Shown: positions 28,465-37,900, counted from the first letter of the stretch. The stretch is DNA of 64,000 bases from Chitinophaga sp. sic0106 (GCF_019219075.1 NZ_JAHUWJ010000001.1:62001-126000); one strand, 5' to 3'. Numbers and translations are program-made. Notes: generated by a model from the letters alone, not told the origin.

Positions 28465-28711
28465 AGAATTAATCATTTGATATTTAGAGATATTGTGACA
28501 TTTTAATTAGAGTTAATTAGAGCGTTAATTAGAATGAGTTGTGCAAGGTAGTTGTAAGTTATTGATTATCAACTTATTTTTCTTGTAGGGTTAATTGTTT
28601 ATTAGTCTAATATCTCTAATATTCAAGACTAGTTGATTTGTATTTGGCTGCATGATAATTCGCTGAATGCGAGTAAATCTTGTAGCCATTGGTTCGATAA
28701 TTGTCCTATTA
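28465..28711. other. AT-rich repeat-bearing tail of the tRNA-associated element
   Basis: No gene. TTAATTAGA occurs three times in a row at 28503, 28513 and 28525. TTAGAGATATT (28484-28494) is inverted as AATATCTCTAA (28609-28619). TATTAGTCTA occurs at both ~28454 and ~28600. Just before the right 35-bp repeat, GGTTCGATAATTGTCC resembles a decayed tRNA T arm. These are plausible binding sites for element-encoded proteins. Confidence 0.45.
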
Positions 28712-28746
28712 GGGGAGCGAAAGAGAAGGCTTGCAGTGATGCAGGC
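28712..28746 (+). repeat. 35-bp direct repeat, right copy (att-like)
   Basis: Identical to 26660-26694. It is preceded by a degenerate tRNA-like stretch and not by a complete tRNA. One base beyond the repeat the sequences diverge (A instead of C). Confidence 0.75.
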
Positions 28747-29036
28747 ATTTTTATATCCTTTAAATTTTTCATCTCAATAGAACTCCCTAAATCAACATAA
28801 CCATAGTACTGTTTTTAATCACGCCAATCCTTATGAGCGTGATGAGTTTTATTTTACGAAGAAAATAGAAATTTTGTCGGACCAACTGTTGTCAGTTTCC
28901 ATTTCTTAGTACTAAAGAATCTATAATCCATGGCATCAACCTTATGACATAATATTTTCGAATACAATAAGGCCCAGGACAATGCAAATAATTTCAATGT
29001 GCAAAAATTGCAAGCTAACTTTTACTTGAAACAATT
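28747..29036. other. AT-rich intergenic region between element and orphan gene
   Basis: 290 bp with no supported gene. ATCACGC (28818-28824) pairs with GCGTGAT (28837-28843) and is followed by a T-rich stretch on the plus strand, a weak terminator-like hairpin. No upstream gene obviously needs it. Confidence 0.35.
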
Positions 29037-29492
29037 ATGGCATATTCTCTAATAGAAATGCAAACCAGAGATTTAGATATCTTTTTTACTGACCTGCAAA
29101 AGCCTATTCATATTGCCTCTGCTGGAGGTATACTTCCACCTATACTGGCTGATATCGATCTTAGTAATGAAGCTTTTATTTCCTTACAACTGCCATTGAT
29201 AACAGAATCCTTTGAAGTCGAAATAAATCCCAATCTAACACGCCTGAAGGATATATCTGTTAATAACCTACAGAACTATTTGAACGACTTTGTCAGAATG
29301 GCTAAATGTGGATTCTATTCATATGACAAAACTTATCCTGGAAACTGTGATAACCCCATTTTCCACTTAGTTGCAAGACCCAAGAATATTCCATCTTCTG
29401 TTAACAATGATCCTTTACTTGCGACATTAGCAACGATAAATACTACCATTCCGGCTAGTTTTGAACCTTTTAACCTCTTTCAAATATTATGA
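29037..29492 (+). CDS. Orphan hypothetical protein
   Basis: 151 residues from an ATG with no obvious Shine-Dalgarno sequence. It is acidic, without signal peptide or transmembrane segments, and contains the motifs AGGILPPILADIDLSNEAF and NNLQNYLNDFVRMAKCGFYSYD. I recognise no family. Base composition is AT-rich like the adjacent tRNA-associated element, and it lies between the right 35-bp repeat and the second tRNA-Asn, so it is probably accessory DNA. A complete start and stop with coding-like composition support a real gene. Confidence 0.6.
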   Translation: MAYSLIEMQTRDLDIFFTDLQKPIHIASAGGILPPILADIDLSNEAFISLQLPLITESFEVEINPNLTRLKDISVNNLQNYLNDFVRMAKCGFYSYDKTYPGNCDNPIFHLVARPKNIPSSVNNDPLLATLATINTTIPASFEPFNLFQIL

Positions 29493-29535
29493 TAAATAGT
29501 CCTTCGTGTACCTATAACTCGTAATGACTACCATT

Positions 29536-29636
29536 CCTCCCAGAATGTCCCTTCCTAATGATCTGGGAGGCAATCTGACTGCTAATCCCTGACAAGACAG
29601 GGCTGCGCGAGGTAACTAGTAGGGTTTATAACCCAC
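29536..29636 (+). other. Three consecutive hairpins upstream of the family 2 glycosyltransferase
   Basis: CCTCCCAGA (29536-29544) pairs with TCTGGGAGG (29562-29570); CCCTG (29587-29591) pairs with CAGGG (29598-29602); and GGGTT/AACCC form a hairpin near 29622-29635. The 205-bp gap upstream of the gene at 29698 could be a structured leader or a small RNA. No known riboswitch consensus was recognised. Confidence 0.3.
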
Positions 29637-29697
29637 TCAACAATCCCCCCTCCCCAACGTTATACTTTCATCCCTCGATGCCGTTAAAGCATTTGAA

Positions 29698-30759
29698 ATG
29701 AAGTATAAGTTATCACTTTGCACGGTTTGTATGAACCGTACCATGCACCTGAGAGAAACCTTTCCACGGAACATAGCAGACAATATTGGCTATGGTAATA
29801 TTGAGTTTGTACTACTCAATTACAATTCCTCCGACGATTTACATGAATGGGTGCAAACCGCCATGGCAAAATATTTGGAGCAGGGCATTCTCAAGTATTA
29901 TCACACCAGGGAGCCACAATTTTTCCAGATGAGTCATGCCAAAAATATGGTATTCCGGCTAGCTGCCGGGGATATACTTTGCGGTATTGATGCGGATAAT
30001 TTTACCGGCCCTGGATTCGCGGAATATGTGAATGAGCGCTTTGTAAATAACCGGCAGATTTACTTACAGCCGCCCGCTATAGGTGATGCTAAAAAATATT
30101 GGGATGTACAGGGCCGCGTGGCAGTTCACCGTGATGACTTTCATGCGGTACACGGCTATGATGAAGCAGTACAGGAATATGGGTTTGAAGATCAGGACTT
30201 CAAAAAACGACTACAATTACTTGGATGCTCCAAACACATTATTAAAGCTGAAACTTACCTGCAAGCCATCCCACATGAGGACCGTATGCGCATCAAAGGA
30301 GGGATGGCGCTTTGGAAGCTGCAGAAGCTATTCTATTGCCAGGCGCCTGTTCCGGAGATTATCTATTTACAGGATAATAATATGTACGAAAAAGTAACAG
30401 TAGATCACCACTTATTATGCAATGACGCTACTACCTTTCTGAAAACTCCCATAAAGAAAATTTATGCGGGTAATTTTCTTTATAAAGAAGACAAATATCA
30501 TCTCTATAAAAAGAATAACGAAAACTACCTGACCTTATCACCGATCGGAGATGGGTCCCTGTTAAGTCAGGATGAGCGGGTATTTCAACCGATATATCCC
30601 GGGGAATTAGGCGAAAACTTCCTGTTTCAGCGGGCTATGTATCTCAGCAAAAAAATTTATCTCTCCAACAGAAATCAGCCTAAAATCATTAATAGTAACG
30701 GCTATGGAAAAGGTACAGTACAGGAATATGTCACAAAAAAAACGCATTTACTGGCCTAA
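29698..30759 (+). CDS. Family 2 glycosyltransferase with galactosyltransferase-like C-terminal motif
   Basis: 353 residues. The N-terminal half is a GT-A fold (LSLCTVCMNRTMHLRETF) with a DxD metal site at D98-A-D100-N. It is followed by GYDEAVQEYGFEDQDFKKR, the G-[YF]-[DE]...G-x-EDxD motif of galactosyl- and N-acetylgalactosaminyltransferase-like enzymes. The C-terminal ~120 residues are less typical. It has no membrane anchor, so it is cytosolic or peripheral, transferring a nucleotide-sugar residue to an unknown acceptor. It lies alone just upstream of the second tRNA-Asn and is not part of a visible polysaccharide cluster. Confidence 0.85.
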   Translation: MKYKLSLCTVCMNRTMHLRETFPRNIADNIGYGNIEFVLLNYNSSDDLHEWVQTAMAKYLEQGILKYYHTREPQFFQMSHAKNMVFRLAAGDILCGIDADNFTGPGFAEYVNERFVNNRQIYLQPPAIGDAKKYWDVQGRVAVHRDDFHAVHGYDEAVQEYGFEDQDFKKRLQLLGCSKHIIKAETYLQAIPHEDRMRIKGGMALWKLQKLFYCQAPVPEIIYLQDNNMYEKVTVDHHLLCNDATTFLKTPIKKIYAGNFLYKEDKYHLYKKNNENYLTLSPIGDGSLLSQDERVFQPIYPGELGENFLFQRAMYLSKKIYLSNRNQPKIINSNGYGKGTVQEYVTKKTHLLA

Positions 30760-30859
30760 CATACCGGAATTTTTGATAAAACCATGGAAAAAACATCAGC
30801 TACAACTCAATACCATAGGTGATTTAGAAGTTTTTTTTACAAATAGCACAAAATTTTTC

Positions 30860-30889
30860 TTTGAAGTTTTAAGGTATTTATTACATTTG
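30860..30889 (+). promoter_or_regulatory. Promoter of second tRNA-Asn
   Basis: TTTG (30860-30863), an 18-bp spacer and TACATTTG (30882-30889). This is the same architecture as the promoter of tRNA-Asn copy 1, although the flanking sequences differ. Confidence 0.75.
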
Positions 30890-30940
30890 CGACCCGGTCG
30901 TCTGATAACCATCAGATTTCCAGAAGTATAGCAGTTATAC

Positions 30941-31014
30941 TCCTCCTTAGCTCAGTTGGTTAGAGCATCTGACTGTTAATCAGAGGGTCGCTGGTTCAAG
31001 TCCAGCAGGGGGAG
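30941..31014 (+). tRNA. tRNA-Asn (anticodon GTT), copy 2
   Basis: Identical over 74 nt to the copy at 26592-26665, with anticodon loop CTGTTAA. It has its own promoter and terminator, so both copies look functional. The two identical genes are 4,349 bp apart in direct orientation and enclose accessory genes. Confidence 0.97.
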
Positions 31015-31027
31015 CGAATAAAAACTA

Positions 31028-31065
31028 AGCGGAAAGTCTTCAATGGTAAGGCTTTCCGCTTTTTC
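31028..31065 (+). terminator. Intrinsic terminator of tRNA-Asn copy 2
   Basis: AGCGGAAAG (31028-31036) pairs with CTTTCCGCT (31052-31060), followed by TTTTC. Its sequence is unrelated to the terminator of copy 1. Confidence 0.85.
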
Positions 31066-31119
31066 TTCCTACCAAGTATTTCCTAACTTTATCACCTCAA
31101 CTGTGTGGCTATTTTCTAA

Positions 31120-31141
31120 TCGGTAACACTTCGGTAACACT
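31120..31141 (+). repeat. 11-bp perfect tandem duplication
   Basis: TCGGTAACACT occurs twice in direct succession, 90 bp upstream of the sulfotransferase gene and about 100 bp after tRNA-Asn copy 2. It could be a regulator site or a recombination scar; nothing in the sequence decides. Confidence 0.5.
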
Positions 31142-31231
31142 TTTTAGCCGGTCCTGGAATGAATATCGCTCACCGATGTTATTGAAACTGTTTTTCCTAT
31201 CTTACAACATAAACCCTTAAATAATACCAAT

Positions 31232-32164
31232 ATGGCGGCAGCACTGGAAAACTGGATCCCTTTCAAACTTTCATTCAACGAGGGCATCCCGCATTGTGAA
31301 TGGCTTTACACGGATGGTAAAGAGTTTACGGAACCTTTCTTTGATGAAACTATCAGCATCTGCCGGCAAACAAATCGTCGGAGCTATAGAAGCGTAAGCG
31401 GTATGGATATATTGCCAGCGTGGAGGCAGGAAGTTGAAGATGTGGCGCCATCAGCATTTATTTTTCATGTATCCAGATGTGGTTCTACTTTAGCCTCACA
31501 ACTACTGGCGGAAGATCGCAGCAATATTGTGCTTTCAGAAGTTCCTTTTTTTGATGCAGTGCTAAGAGCAGGGAATACCGTTCCATATGAGTACCTCAAA
31601 GACGCAATCGCTTTACATGCGCCAGCAAAAGATTATAGAAAACGTTTGTTCATTAAAACTGACAGCTGGCATATCTTCTTTTATAATCAATTAAGGGCGC
31701 TATACCCGCAAACGCCTTTTATCTTACTCTATCGCCGGCCCGACGAGGTGGCCAGATCACAACAGAAACGTAGGGGAATGCACGCCATACCGGGCTTAAT
31801 CGAACCCACGCTGTTCGGATTTGAAAACGATGTGCGGCAAATGAATATGGAAGCATACCTGGGCGAAGTACTGGATAAATATAACCAGGCATTTTTGCAG
31901 GTACTGGAAAAAGATCCTCTTGCTTTTCCTATAAATTACAAGGAAGGTCCCGTTGCAATGGTAGAAAAGATAGCGCGTATAACTGATACGCCTATCAGCG
32001 ATGATCAAATGGACAAAATAAAAAGCCGGGCCACGTTTCATGCAAAATACCCTGATCAGGTATTTGCTGAAGATGAAATAAAAGATCCGGTGCCTGACTA
32101 CTGCCGTGCTGCGTTTGAAAAATATGAAGCCCTGGAGAAAATAAGAAATTCAAAAAAATTCTGA
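31232..32164 (+). CDS. Sulfotransferase-family protein
   Basis: 310 residues, cytosolic. The PAPS 5'-phosphosulfate-binding loop is recognisable as FHVSRCGSTLASQLL (His79 to Thr86 region; the usual P-x-S-G-T loop is replaced by SRCGST). The 3'-phosphate-binding segment is YRRPDEVARSQQKRR. These motifs define the sulfotransferase 3 (P-loop) fold, which moves sulfate from PAPS to an acceptor hydroxyl or amine. The acceptor is unknown. The last 67 bases overlap, tail to tail, with an APS kinase gene on the other strand. The kinase makes PAPS, so the two enzymes are plausibly donor synthesis and use. Confidence 0.82.
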   Translation: MAAALENWIPFKLSFNEGIPHCEWLYTDGKEFTEPFFDETISICRQTNRRSYRSVSGMDILPAWRQEVEDVAPSAFIFHVSRCGSTLASQLLAEDRSNIVLSEVPFFDAVLRAGNTVPYEYLKDAIALHAPAKDYRKRLFIKTDSWHIFFYNQLRALYPQTPFILLYRRPDEVARSQQKRRGMHAIPGLIEPTLFGFENDVRQMNMEAYLGEVLDKYNQAFLQVLEKDPLAFPINYKEGPVAMVEKIARITDTPISDDQMDKIKSRATFHAKYPDQVFAEDEIKDPVPDYCRAAFEKYEALEKIRNSKKF

Positions 32165-32646
32165 ATCGATTGTTCAACGACTTCCGTGGAGGTGTCAATG
32201 ACCAGATCGGGGGAAACCGGTGGTTCATAGGTATCATTGATCCCTGTGAGGTTGAAAACTTTATCCGGATGATCATCGTTTAACAGTGCCCGTTTATACA
32301 ACCCTTTGGTATCTCTTGTAGTAAGTACGGGGATATCACATTTTATCCACACCGTTTTGGCGTCATAGTTATCCTTCAACTCCTTCCTGATGGCCTCAAA
32401 TGGGTTGATAGCGGCAATCAAAATAATATCTGCCGCAGCCTTTAACTCCCAGGCCGCTTTGCCAAGTCGCCTGATATTTTCCATTCTGTCTTCCTTAGAA
32501 AAACCAAGATCTTTGCAAAGGGTTTTTCGGTATACATCACCGTCAATGATCGCTACTTTCAGCGAATGGTTTTCTAGCAAGGTTTTTACACCTTCGGCCA
32601 ATGTACTTTTCCCTGCGCCGGACAGTCCGGTAAGTTGGATGATCAT
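32098..32646 (-). CDS. cysC: Adenylyl-sulfate kinase
   Basis: 182 residues from the ATG at 32646 (MIIQLTGLSGAGKST); a longer frame adds 14 atypical residues and was rejected. Family motifs are GLSGAGKST at 7-15, DGDVYRKTLCKDLGFSKEDR and NIRRLGKAAW. It phosphorylates adenosine 5'-phosphosulfate with ATP to give PAPS, in the cytosol. The C-terminal ~20 residues beyond NFFEFLIF lie in the overlap with the convergent sulfotransferase gene and look non-conserved, suggesting the reading frame ran into the neighbour. No ATP sulfurylase is in the window. Confidence 0.88.
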   Translation of the reverse strand: MIIQLTGLSGAGKSTLAEGVKTLLENHSLKVAIIDGDVYRKTLCKDLGFSKEDRMENIRRLGKAAWELKAAADIILIAAINPFEAIRKELKDNYDAKTVWIKCDIPVLTTRDTKGLYKRALLNDDHPDKVFNLTGINDTYEPPVSPDLVIDTSTEVVEQSIQNFFEFLIFSRASYFSNAARQ

Positions 32647-32775
32647 AGTATAGCTGTTAAAGGGGGTGATGGAAGTTCCTGACATCAAAAGTATTCAAAA
32701 AGGTTTTGCCAGCACCCGGGCAAGGATAATAAATAGTTGCAGAGATTTAATAACTTGCCTCCCGGACGCTATACC

Positions 32776-33357
32776 ATGAAAAATATTATTCTTGCACTGC
32801 TGCTGGTTGCCGGCATGCTGCCTGCATACGCACAAGTAATTAATACCAATTCTGACACTGATAGCTCAACTGTAACTTATATTAGCAAGCTGTTAATATT
32901 ATCTACAGGCACGCTGTCCAGCAGGAAAATTGCACAAGACCTGCAATACGCACTAGACAAAAAGTATAAGCATGCCGGTTTTTCCTCCACATTTGTACAC
33001 CTTGGAAAATTCCAAAATGGTGAGCCAATTAGTATTCAGGCAGCAGCTAAAACACATCCGCATGATGCAATACTGCTCATAACGCCTAATTTAGTGCGAG
33101 ACTGCACAATCGTTTATGTTCGAAACAATATGGCGATAGGAGGTAATCGCAATACTGAAAATTTATATCCAAATGAATATTCCCATCAGCAGTCAACCTT
33201 TCACCTGATGTATGACGCTGATCCCAACCGGCCTATCAGACAGTTCCCACTGGATATATCTACTAACCTCGCCTCTAAAAAATACTTTAATAAACTGGCG
33301 GATACACTGGTTAAAAAGTTGAATTCGCATCTGATTGTATTGGGTAACTCTATCTGA
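32776..33357 (+). CDS. Small secreted hypothetical protein
   Basis: 193 residues from the ATG at 32776, which begins a signal peptide (MKNIILALLLVAGMLPAYAQ, cleavage after YAQ). Upstream in-frame codons were rejected because they would bury the signal. The mature part has no recognised domain; LILSTGTLSSRKIAQDL and HDAILLITPN hint at an alpha/beta fold. It is transcribed divergently from the APS kinase gene and ends 4 bp from the convergent alpha-galactosidase gene. Confidence 0.65.
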   Translation: MKNIILALLLVAGMLPAYAQVINTNSDTDSSTVTYISKLLILSTGTLSSRKIAQDLQYALDKKYKHAGFSSTFVHLGKFQNGEPISIQAAAKTHPHDAILLITPNLVRDCTIVYVRNNMAIGGNRNTENLYPNEYSHQQSTFHLMYDADPNRPIRQFPLDISTNLASKKYFNKLADTLVKKLNSHLIVLGNSI

Positions 33358-33361
33358 CCAT

Positions 33362-34705
33362 TTATTTCCGCTTAGTTGTAAGCCTGTACAGCCCCACCCC
33401 ATGCGGATTTAGCTTCTCTCCAAACACTCCCTTTATCTTCCCCAACTCTTTCCCTGTCCATAAGTTTTTTATTTTTACGGGAGATGTAAAGCCTGCCGTG
33501 CTCAATTCCACGGAAATCTCCGCGGCTACGTCAGCTGTGTTAAACAGCGCAAGGTATTTATCTCCCGTTTTAGGATCATCTGCTATCCAGGCTACTTTAT
33601 CTGCGGTACGGAACAACTCCCTGTTATTGGTACTGTACTTCAAAACTGCCAGCACATCCCGGTTAGTAAGCAGGGAATTGGTGAACGCATCATTGCTGGG
33701 AAAGTCACCGCCAAACATCAGGGGCGATTTGAAAATAGACCAGAGGGTCATCAGGGTATACTGCTCATCTTTGGTAAAGCCCGTCATACGGTCATTACCA
33801 CGTTCACCACGGATGGACAGTCGGCCCAGTGGCAACATATCGCCATCGGGATAAGCACCGGGTGCGCGGTACTTATTCCACCTGCTAAATACTTCAAAAT
33901 GCTCTTTAAGCTGTTTCCAGTTATCCCAGAAGTCGCCCACGGTGCGCCACATATTTGCATGTTGCTGAACGTGCGCACCTTTATCAATAGGTGTTTCACC
34001 AGGAGAGGTACTCAATATAATCTGCCGGCCCGTTCTGTCAATAGCCTTACGGATCATTTCTACTTCCTGGGTAAAATAGATCGGGGAGGAGAGGTCATCT
34101 ACTTTCACGAAATCCAGGCCCCAGGAGGCGTACAGCTCAAATATAGCGTTATAATATTCCTGTGCGCCGGGTTTTCCCGGAACAATGGTATACATGTCGC
34201 GCAGCCACAGGCATTGATCGGCAGGTGAATAAATATCTTTTGCAGTAGCGTTGCTGCCTTTTACAGGCAACGCCTGGTTAACCGCGATTACCGGAATCCC
34301 CCGCATGATATGAATGCCGAATTTCAATCCCAGGCTGTGGATGTAATCGGCCAGGGGCTTAAATCCTTTGCCACCGGCGGCAGACGGGAAGCGATTTACT
34401 GCCGGCATAAAGCGGCCATATTCATCAATGGAATATTGCGGGTCTTTTTGATTGTAACCATGCGCTTTGTCATTAGCCACAAACCAGCGGATGTCCACTA
34501 CTACATATTCCCAACCATATGCTTTCAGGTGTTTGGCCATGTAGTCGGCATTCGCTTTCACTTCCGCTTCGGTTACATTAGGGCCATAGCAATCCCAGCT
34601 GTTCCAGCCCATTGGCGGGGTGGCGGCCCACTGATGAAAGTCTTTCTGCGCCTGCACGTGGACATAGCAGGCTATCATAGCTGCGAGGAGAAGCATCTTT
34701 TTCAT
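33362..34705 (-). CDS. GH27-family alpha-galactosidase, secreted
   Basis: 447 residues with a signal peptide (MKKMLLLAAMIACYVHVQAQ). The GH27 TIM barrel begins with TPPMGWNSWDCYG and contains YVVVDIRW, then the nucleophile motif FVKVDD with candidate nucleophile Asp203. The acid/base region is MWRTVGDFWDNW. A C-terminal beta-sandwich follows. GH27 enzymes remove terminal alpha-galactose (some act on alpha-N-acetylgalactosamine or beta-arabinopyranose) from plant or host glycans in the periplasm. The YxxxDD variant of the usual KYD motif is FVKVDD, so the exact specificity is uncertain. It has no SusC/D partner nearby. Confidence 0.9.
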   Translation of the reverse strand: MKKMLLLAAMIACYVHVQAQKDFHQWAATPPMGWNSWDCYGPNVTEAEVKANADYMAKHLKAYGWEYVVVDIRWFVANDKAHGYNQKDPQYSIDEYGRFMPAVNRFPSAAGGKGFKPLADYIHSLGLKFGIHIMRGIPVIAVNQALPVKGSNATAKDIYSPADQCLWLRDMYTIVPGKPGAQEYYNAIFELYASWGLDFVKVDDLSSPIYFTQEVEMIRKAIDRTGRQIILSTSPGETPIDKGAHVQQHANMWRTVGDFWDNWKQLKEHFEVFSRWNKYRAPGAYPDGDMLPLGRLSIRGERGNDRMTGFTKDEQYTLMTLWSIFKSPLMFGGDFPSNDAFTNSLLTNRDVLAVLKYSTNNRELFRTADKVAWIADDPKTGDKYLALFNTADVAAEISVELSTAGFTSPVKIKNLWTGKELGKIKGVFGEKLNPHGVGLYRLTTKRK

Positions 34706-34860
34706 AACGTGGTGATTATAATTGTCAAATAGACATTTATCAAATATCTAAATTTTCGGCGAGATTTTATAGGGAAGATTTTAGCGGAGGATATTCAGTT
34801 CAGTCCTTCAGTACCGATAAGGAGTTCGGCGCTGTGCGTAGGGAAGCGGCCATTTGTTCA

Positions 34861-34897
34861 TAAAAAAAGCGTCAGGCTTCGGGTGAAACCTGACGCT
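34861..34897 (-). terminator. Intrinsic terminator of purL
   Basis: In the minus direction CCAGCGTCAGG... folds as AGCGTCAGG/CCTGACGCT (9 bp, 34868-34876 with 34889-34897), followed by seven T. It lies 20 bp after the purL stop. The other side also has GTTTTT, so it may work in both directions. Confidence 0.85.
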
Positions 34898-34916
34898 GGT
34901 TTTTACTTACTAATTA

Positions 34917-37900
34917 TTATTTCTTATTTGTTTCGCACCATGCTTTAGCATTCACGAATGCCTCGATCCATGGTGTTACTTCATCTTTACGGTTCTTTGG
35001 ATAATGTGCCCAGTTCCATTGGAAGATAGAACGCTCGATATGCGGCATGGTCACCAGGTGGCGGCCCGTAGCATCACACATCATAGCGGTATTGAAGTCG
35101 GAGCCGTTTGGATTGTGCGGATACTTGTCGTATGCGTACTTAGCAACGATGTTGTATTGATCTTCGGTATTTGGCAGGTTGAATTTACCTTCACCATGCG
35201 AAATCCAAACGCCAAGCGTAGCACCGGCAAGGGTTTTAAGCATAATGGAGTTGTTCTCCTGTACTTTCACGGATACGAAGTTAGATTCGTGTTTGCCGGA
35301 GGTATTATGCAACAACTTACCGTGAACTTTATGATCAGGGTTGATCATTTCCAGTTCCATAAACAGCTGGCAACCATTACAAATACCAACAGACATTGTA
35401 TCAGGACGGGCGAAGAAATTGTCCAGCGCTTTCTTAGCTTTTTCATTGTACATAAAGGCGCCTGCCCATCCTTTGGCAGAACCCAGTACGTCAGAGTTGG
35501 AGAATCCACCTACTGCACCAATGAACTGAATATCTTCCAGTGTTTCACGACCGGAGATCAGGTCTGTCATATGTACATCTTTCACGTCGAAGCCTGCGAG
35601 GAACATCGCATTAGCCATTTCACGCTCGGAGTTGGAACCTTTTTCACGAATGATAGCCGCCTTAGGACGAGGTTTGGAAGCATCTACCACAGGTTTCTTA
35701 CCATTGAACTGAGCAGGGAAATTGTAGCTCAGTGGTTGTAACTTGTAGTTATTGTAACGTTCCTGCGCCATTCCATGCTTAGATTGTTTGGAATCTAACA
35801 GGAAAGATGTTTTATACCAGGTATCACGGGTAGCAGGAATGTTGAAAGTGAAAGCATCTGCATTGTTTTGAATGCTTACTTCTTCACCTTCTTTCACTGT
35901 ACCGATTTTCACAGCTTCCACACCGGCATTTTTCAGCGCTGCTTCGAAAGCTGCGTTGTCTCTGGCCTGCAGCACTACCGCCACATTTTCGTTGAACAAT
36001 GCTTTTACGGTATCAGCCTCGTTGAGGTTACTCAGGTCGTAATCTGCTGCGAGGTTAACATCTGCGAAGCACATTTCCAGTAATGTTGTTACCAGACCAC
36101 CGGAACCCACGTCATGACCAGCAGCTACCTGATCATTGTTGATCAGCTCCTGAATGGTATTGAAAGCATTCACAAGGTAGGCTGCATCTTTAATGTCAGG
36201 CACTTGTGAACCGATCTTATTATTGATCTGCGCGAAAGAAGAGCCGCCCAGTTTGAACGCATCTTTCGACAGATTGATATAGTAAACATTGCCGGCATTT
36301 TTCTGCAGCACTGGTTCCACCACTTTATTGATGTTGGTACAGTTACCGCCTGCGGAGATGATCACAGTACCCGGTGCAATCACGCTGCCGTCAGGGTATT
36401 TCTGTTTCATCGACAGGGAGTCTTTACCGGTAGGGATGTTGATGCCCAGGGCAATCGCGAAGTCAGAGCAAGCTTTTACAGCTTCGTACAGGCGGGCATC
36501 TTCTCCTTCGTTGTTACATGCCCACATCCAGTTTGCAGAAAGGGAAACACCTTTCAGGCCATTCTTAATGGGTGCAAACACGAGGTTAGACAGTGCTTCC
36601 GCCACTGCATTGCGTGAGCCTGCAGCAGGATCAACCAGCGCGGTAAGCGGGGAGTGACCCACAGTGGTAGCAATACCTTCGGTGGATTTGTAATCCAGCG
36701 CCATTACACCCACATTATTGAGGGGCAACTGCAAAGGACCGGCACACTGTTGTTTGGCAACACGGCCACCTACGCAGCGGTCTACCTTGTTGGTCAGCCA
36801 GTCTTTAGCAGCTACGGCTTCCAGCTGTAACACCTGGTTGAGATAGGCAGGCACATTTTTCACATCATAGGAAAGGTCAGCATAGGTACGTGTTACCTTG
36901 CTGTCTTTCATGATGGTTTTAGGCGACGAGCCGAAGAAGTCTTCCAATGCGTAATCCATTGGTTTCAGGCCTGTGGAGGCGGATTGGAAGGTAAATCTGT
37001 GGTCGCCGGTAACATCACCTACCGTATACATAGGAGCGCGTTCGCGTTCTGCTACTTTGTGCAGGGTGTCGATATCTTTTTCACCGATCACGAGGCCCAT
37101 TCTTTCCTGTGATTCGTTACCGATGATTTCTTTTGCGGAGAGGGTAGGGTCGCCAACAGGCAGTTTGTCGAGGTCGATCAGGCCGCCGGTTTCTTCTACG
37201 AGTTCGGACAGGCAGTTCAGGTGACCACCTGCGCCATGGTCGTGGATGGAAACTATTGGGTTGTTATCAGATTCAACGAGGCCGCGGATAGCGTTGGCGG
37301 CGCGTTTCTGCATTTCCGGGTTAGAGCGCTGGATGGCATTCAGTTCGATGCCGGAGCCGAATGCGCCGGTATCTGCGGAAGATACAGCAGCACCACCCAT
37401 ACCGATGCGGTAGTTTTCACCACCGAGGATAACGATTTTATCGCCGGTTTTAGGGGTGTGCTTTTTAGCCTGGCTCAGTTTACCGTAGCCGATACCGCCT
37501 GCCTGCATGATTACTTTGTCGTAACCAAGCTTGCGGCCATCTTCTTCGTGTTCGAAGGTGAGTACGGAACCGGTGATCAGTGGCTGGCCGAATTTATTAC
37601 CGAAATCAGAAGCACCGTTCGATGCTTTGATAAGGATGTCCATCGGTGTTTGGTAGAGCCATTTACGCTCTTCCATGCCGTTTTCCCATGGCCTGTCTTC
37701 CAGGAGGCGGGAGTAAGCAGTCATGTAGATGGCGGTACCTGCTAAAGGCAGGGCACCCTGACCACCTGCGAGGCGATCCCGGATTTCACCACCAGAACCA
37801 GTAGCTGCACCGGCAAATGGTTCTACGGTGGTAGGGAAGTTATGCGTTTCTGCTTTCAGGGATAAAACCGATTCGAATTCTTTTTCTACATAGAAGTCAG

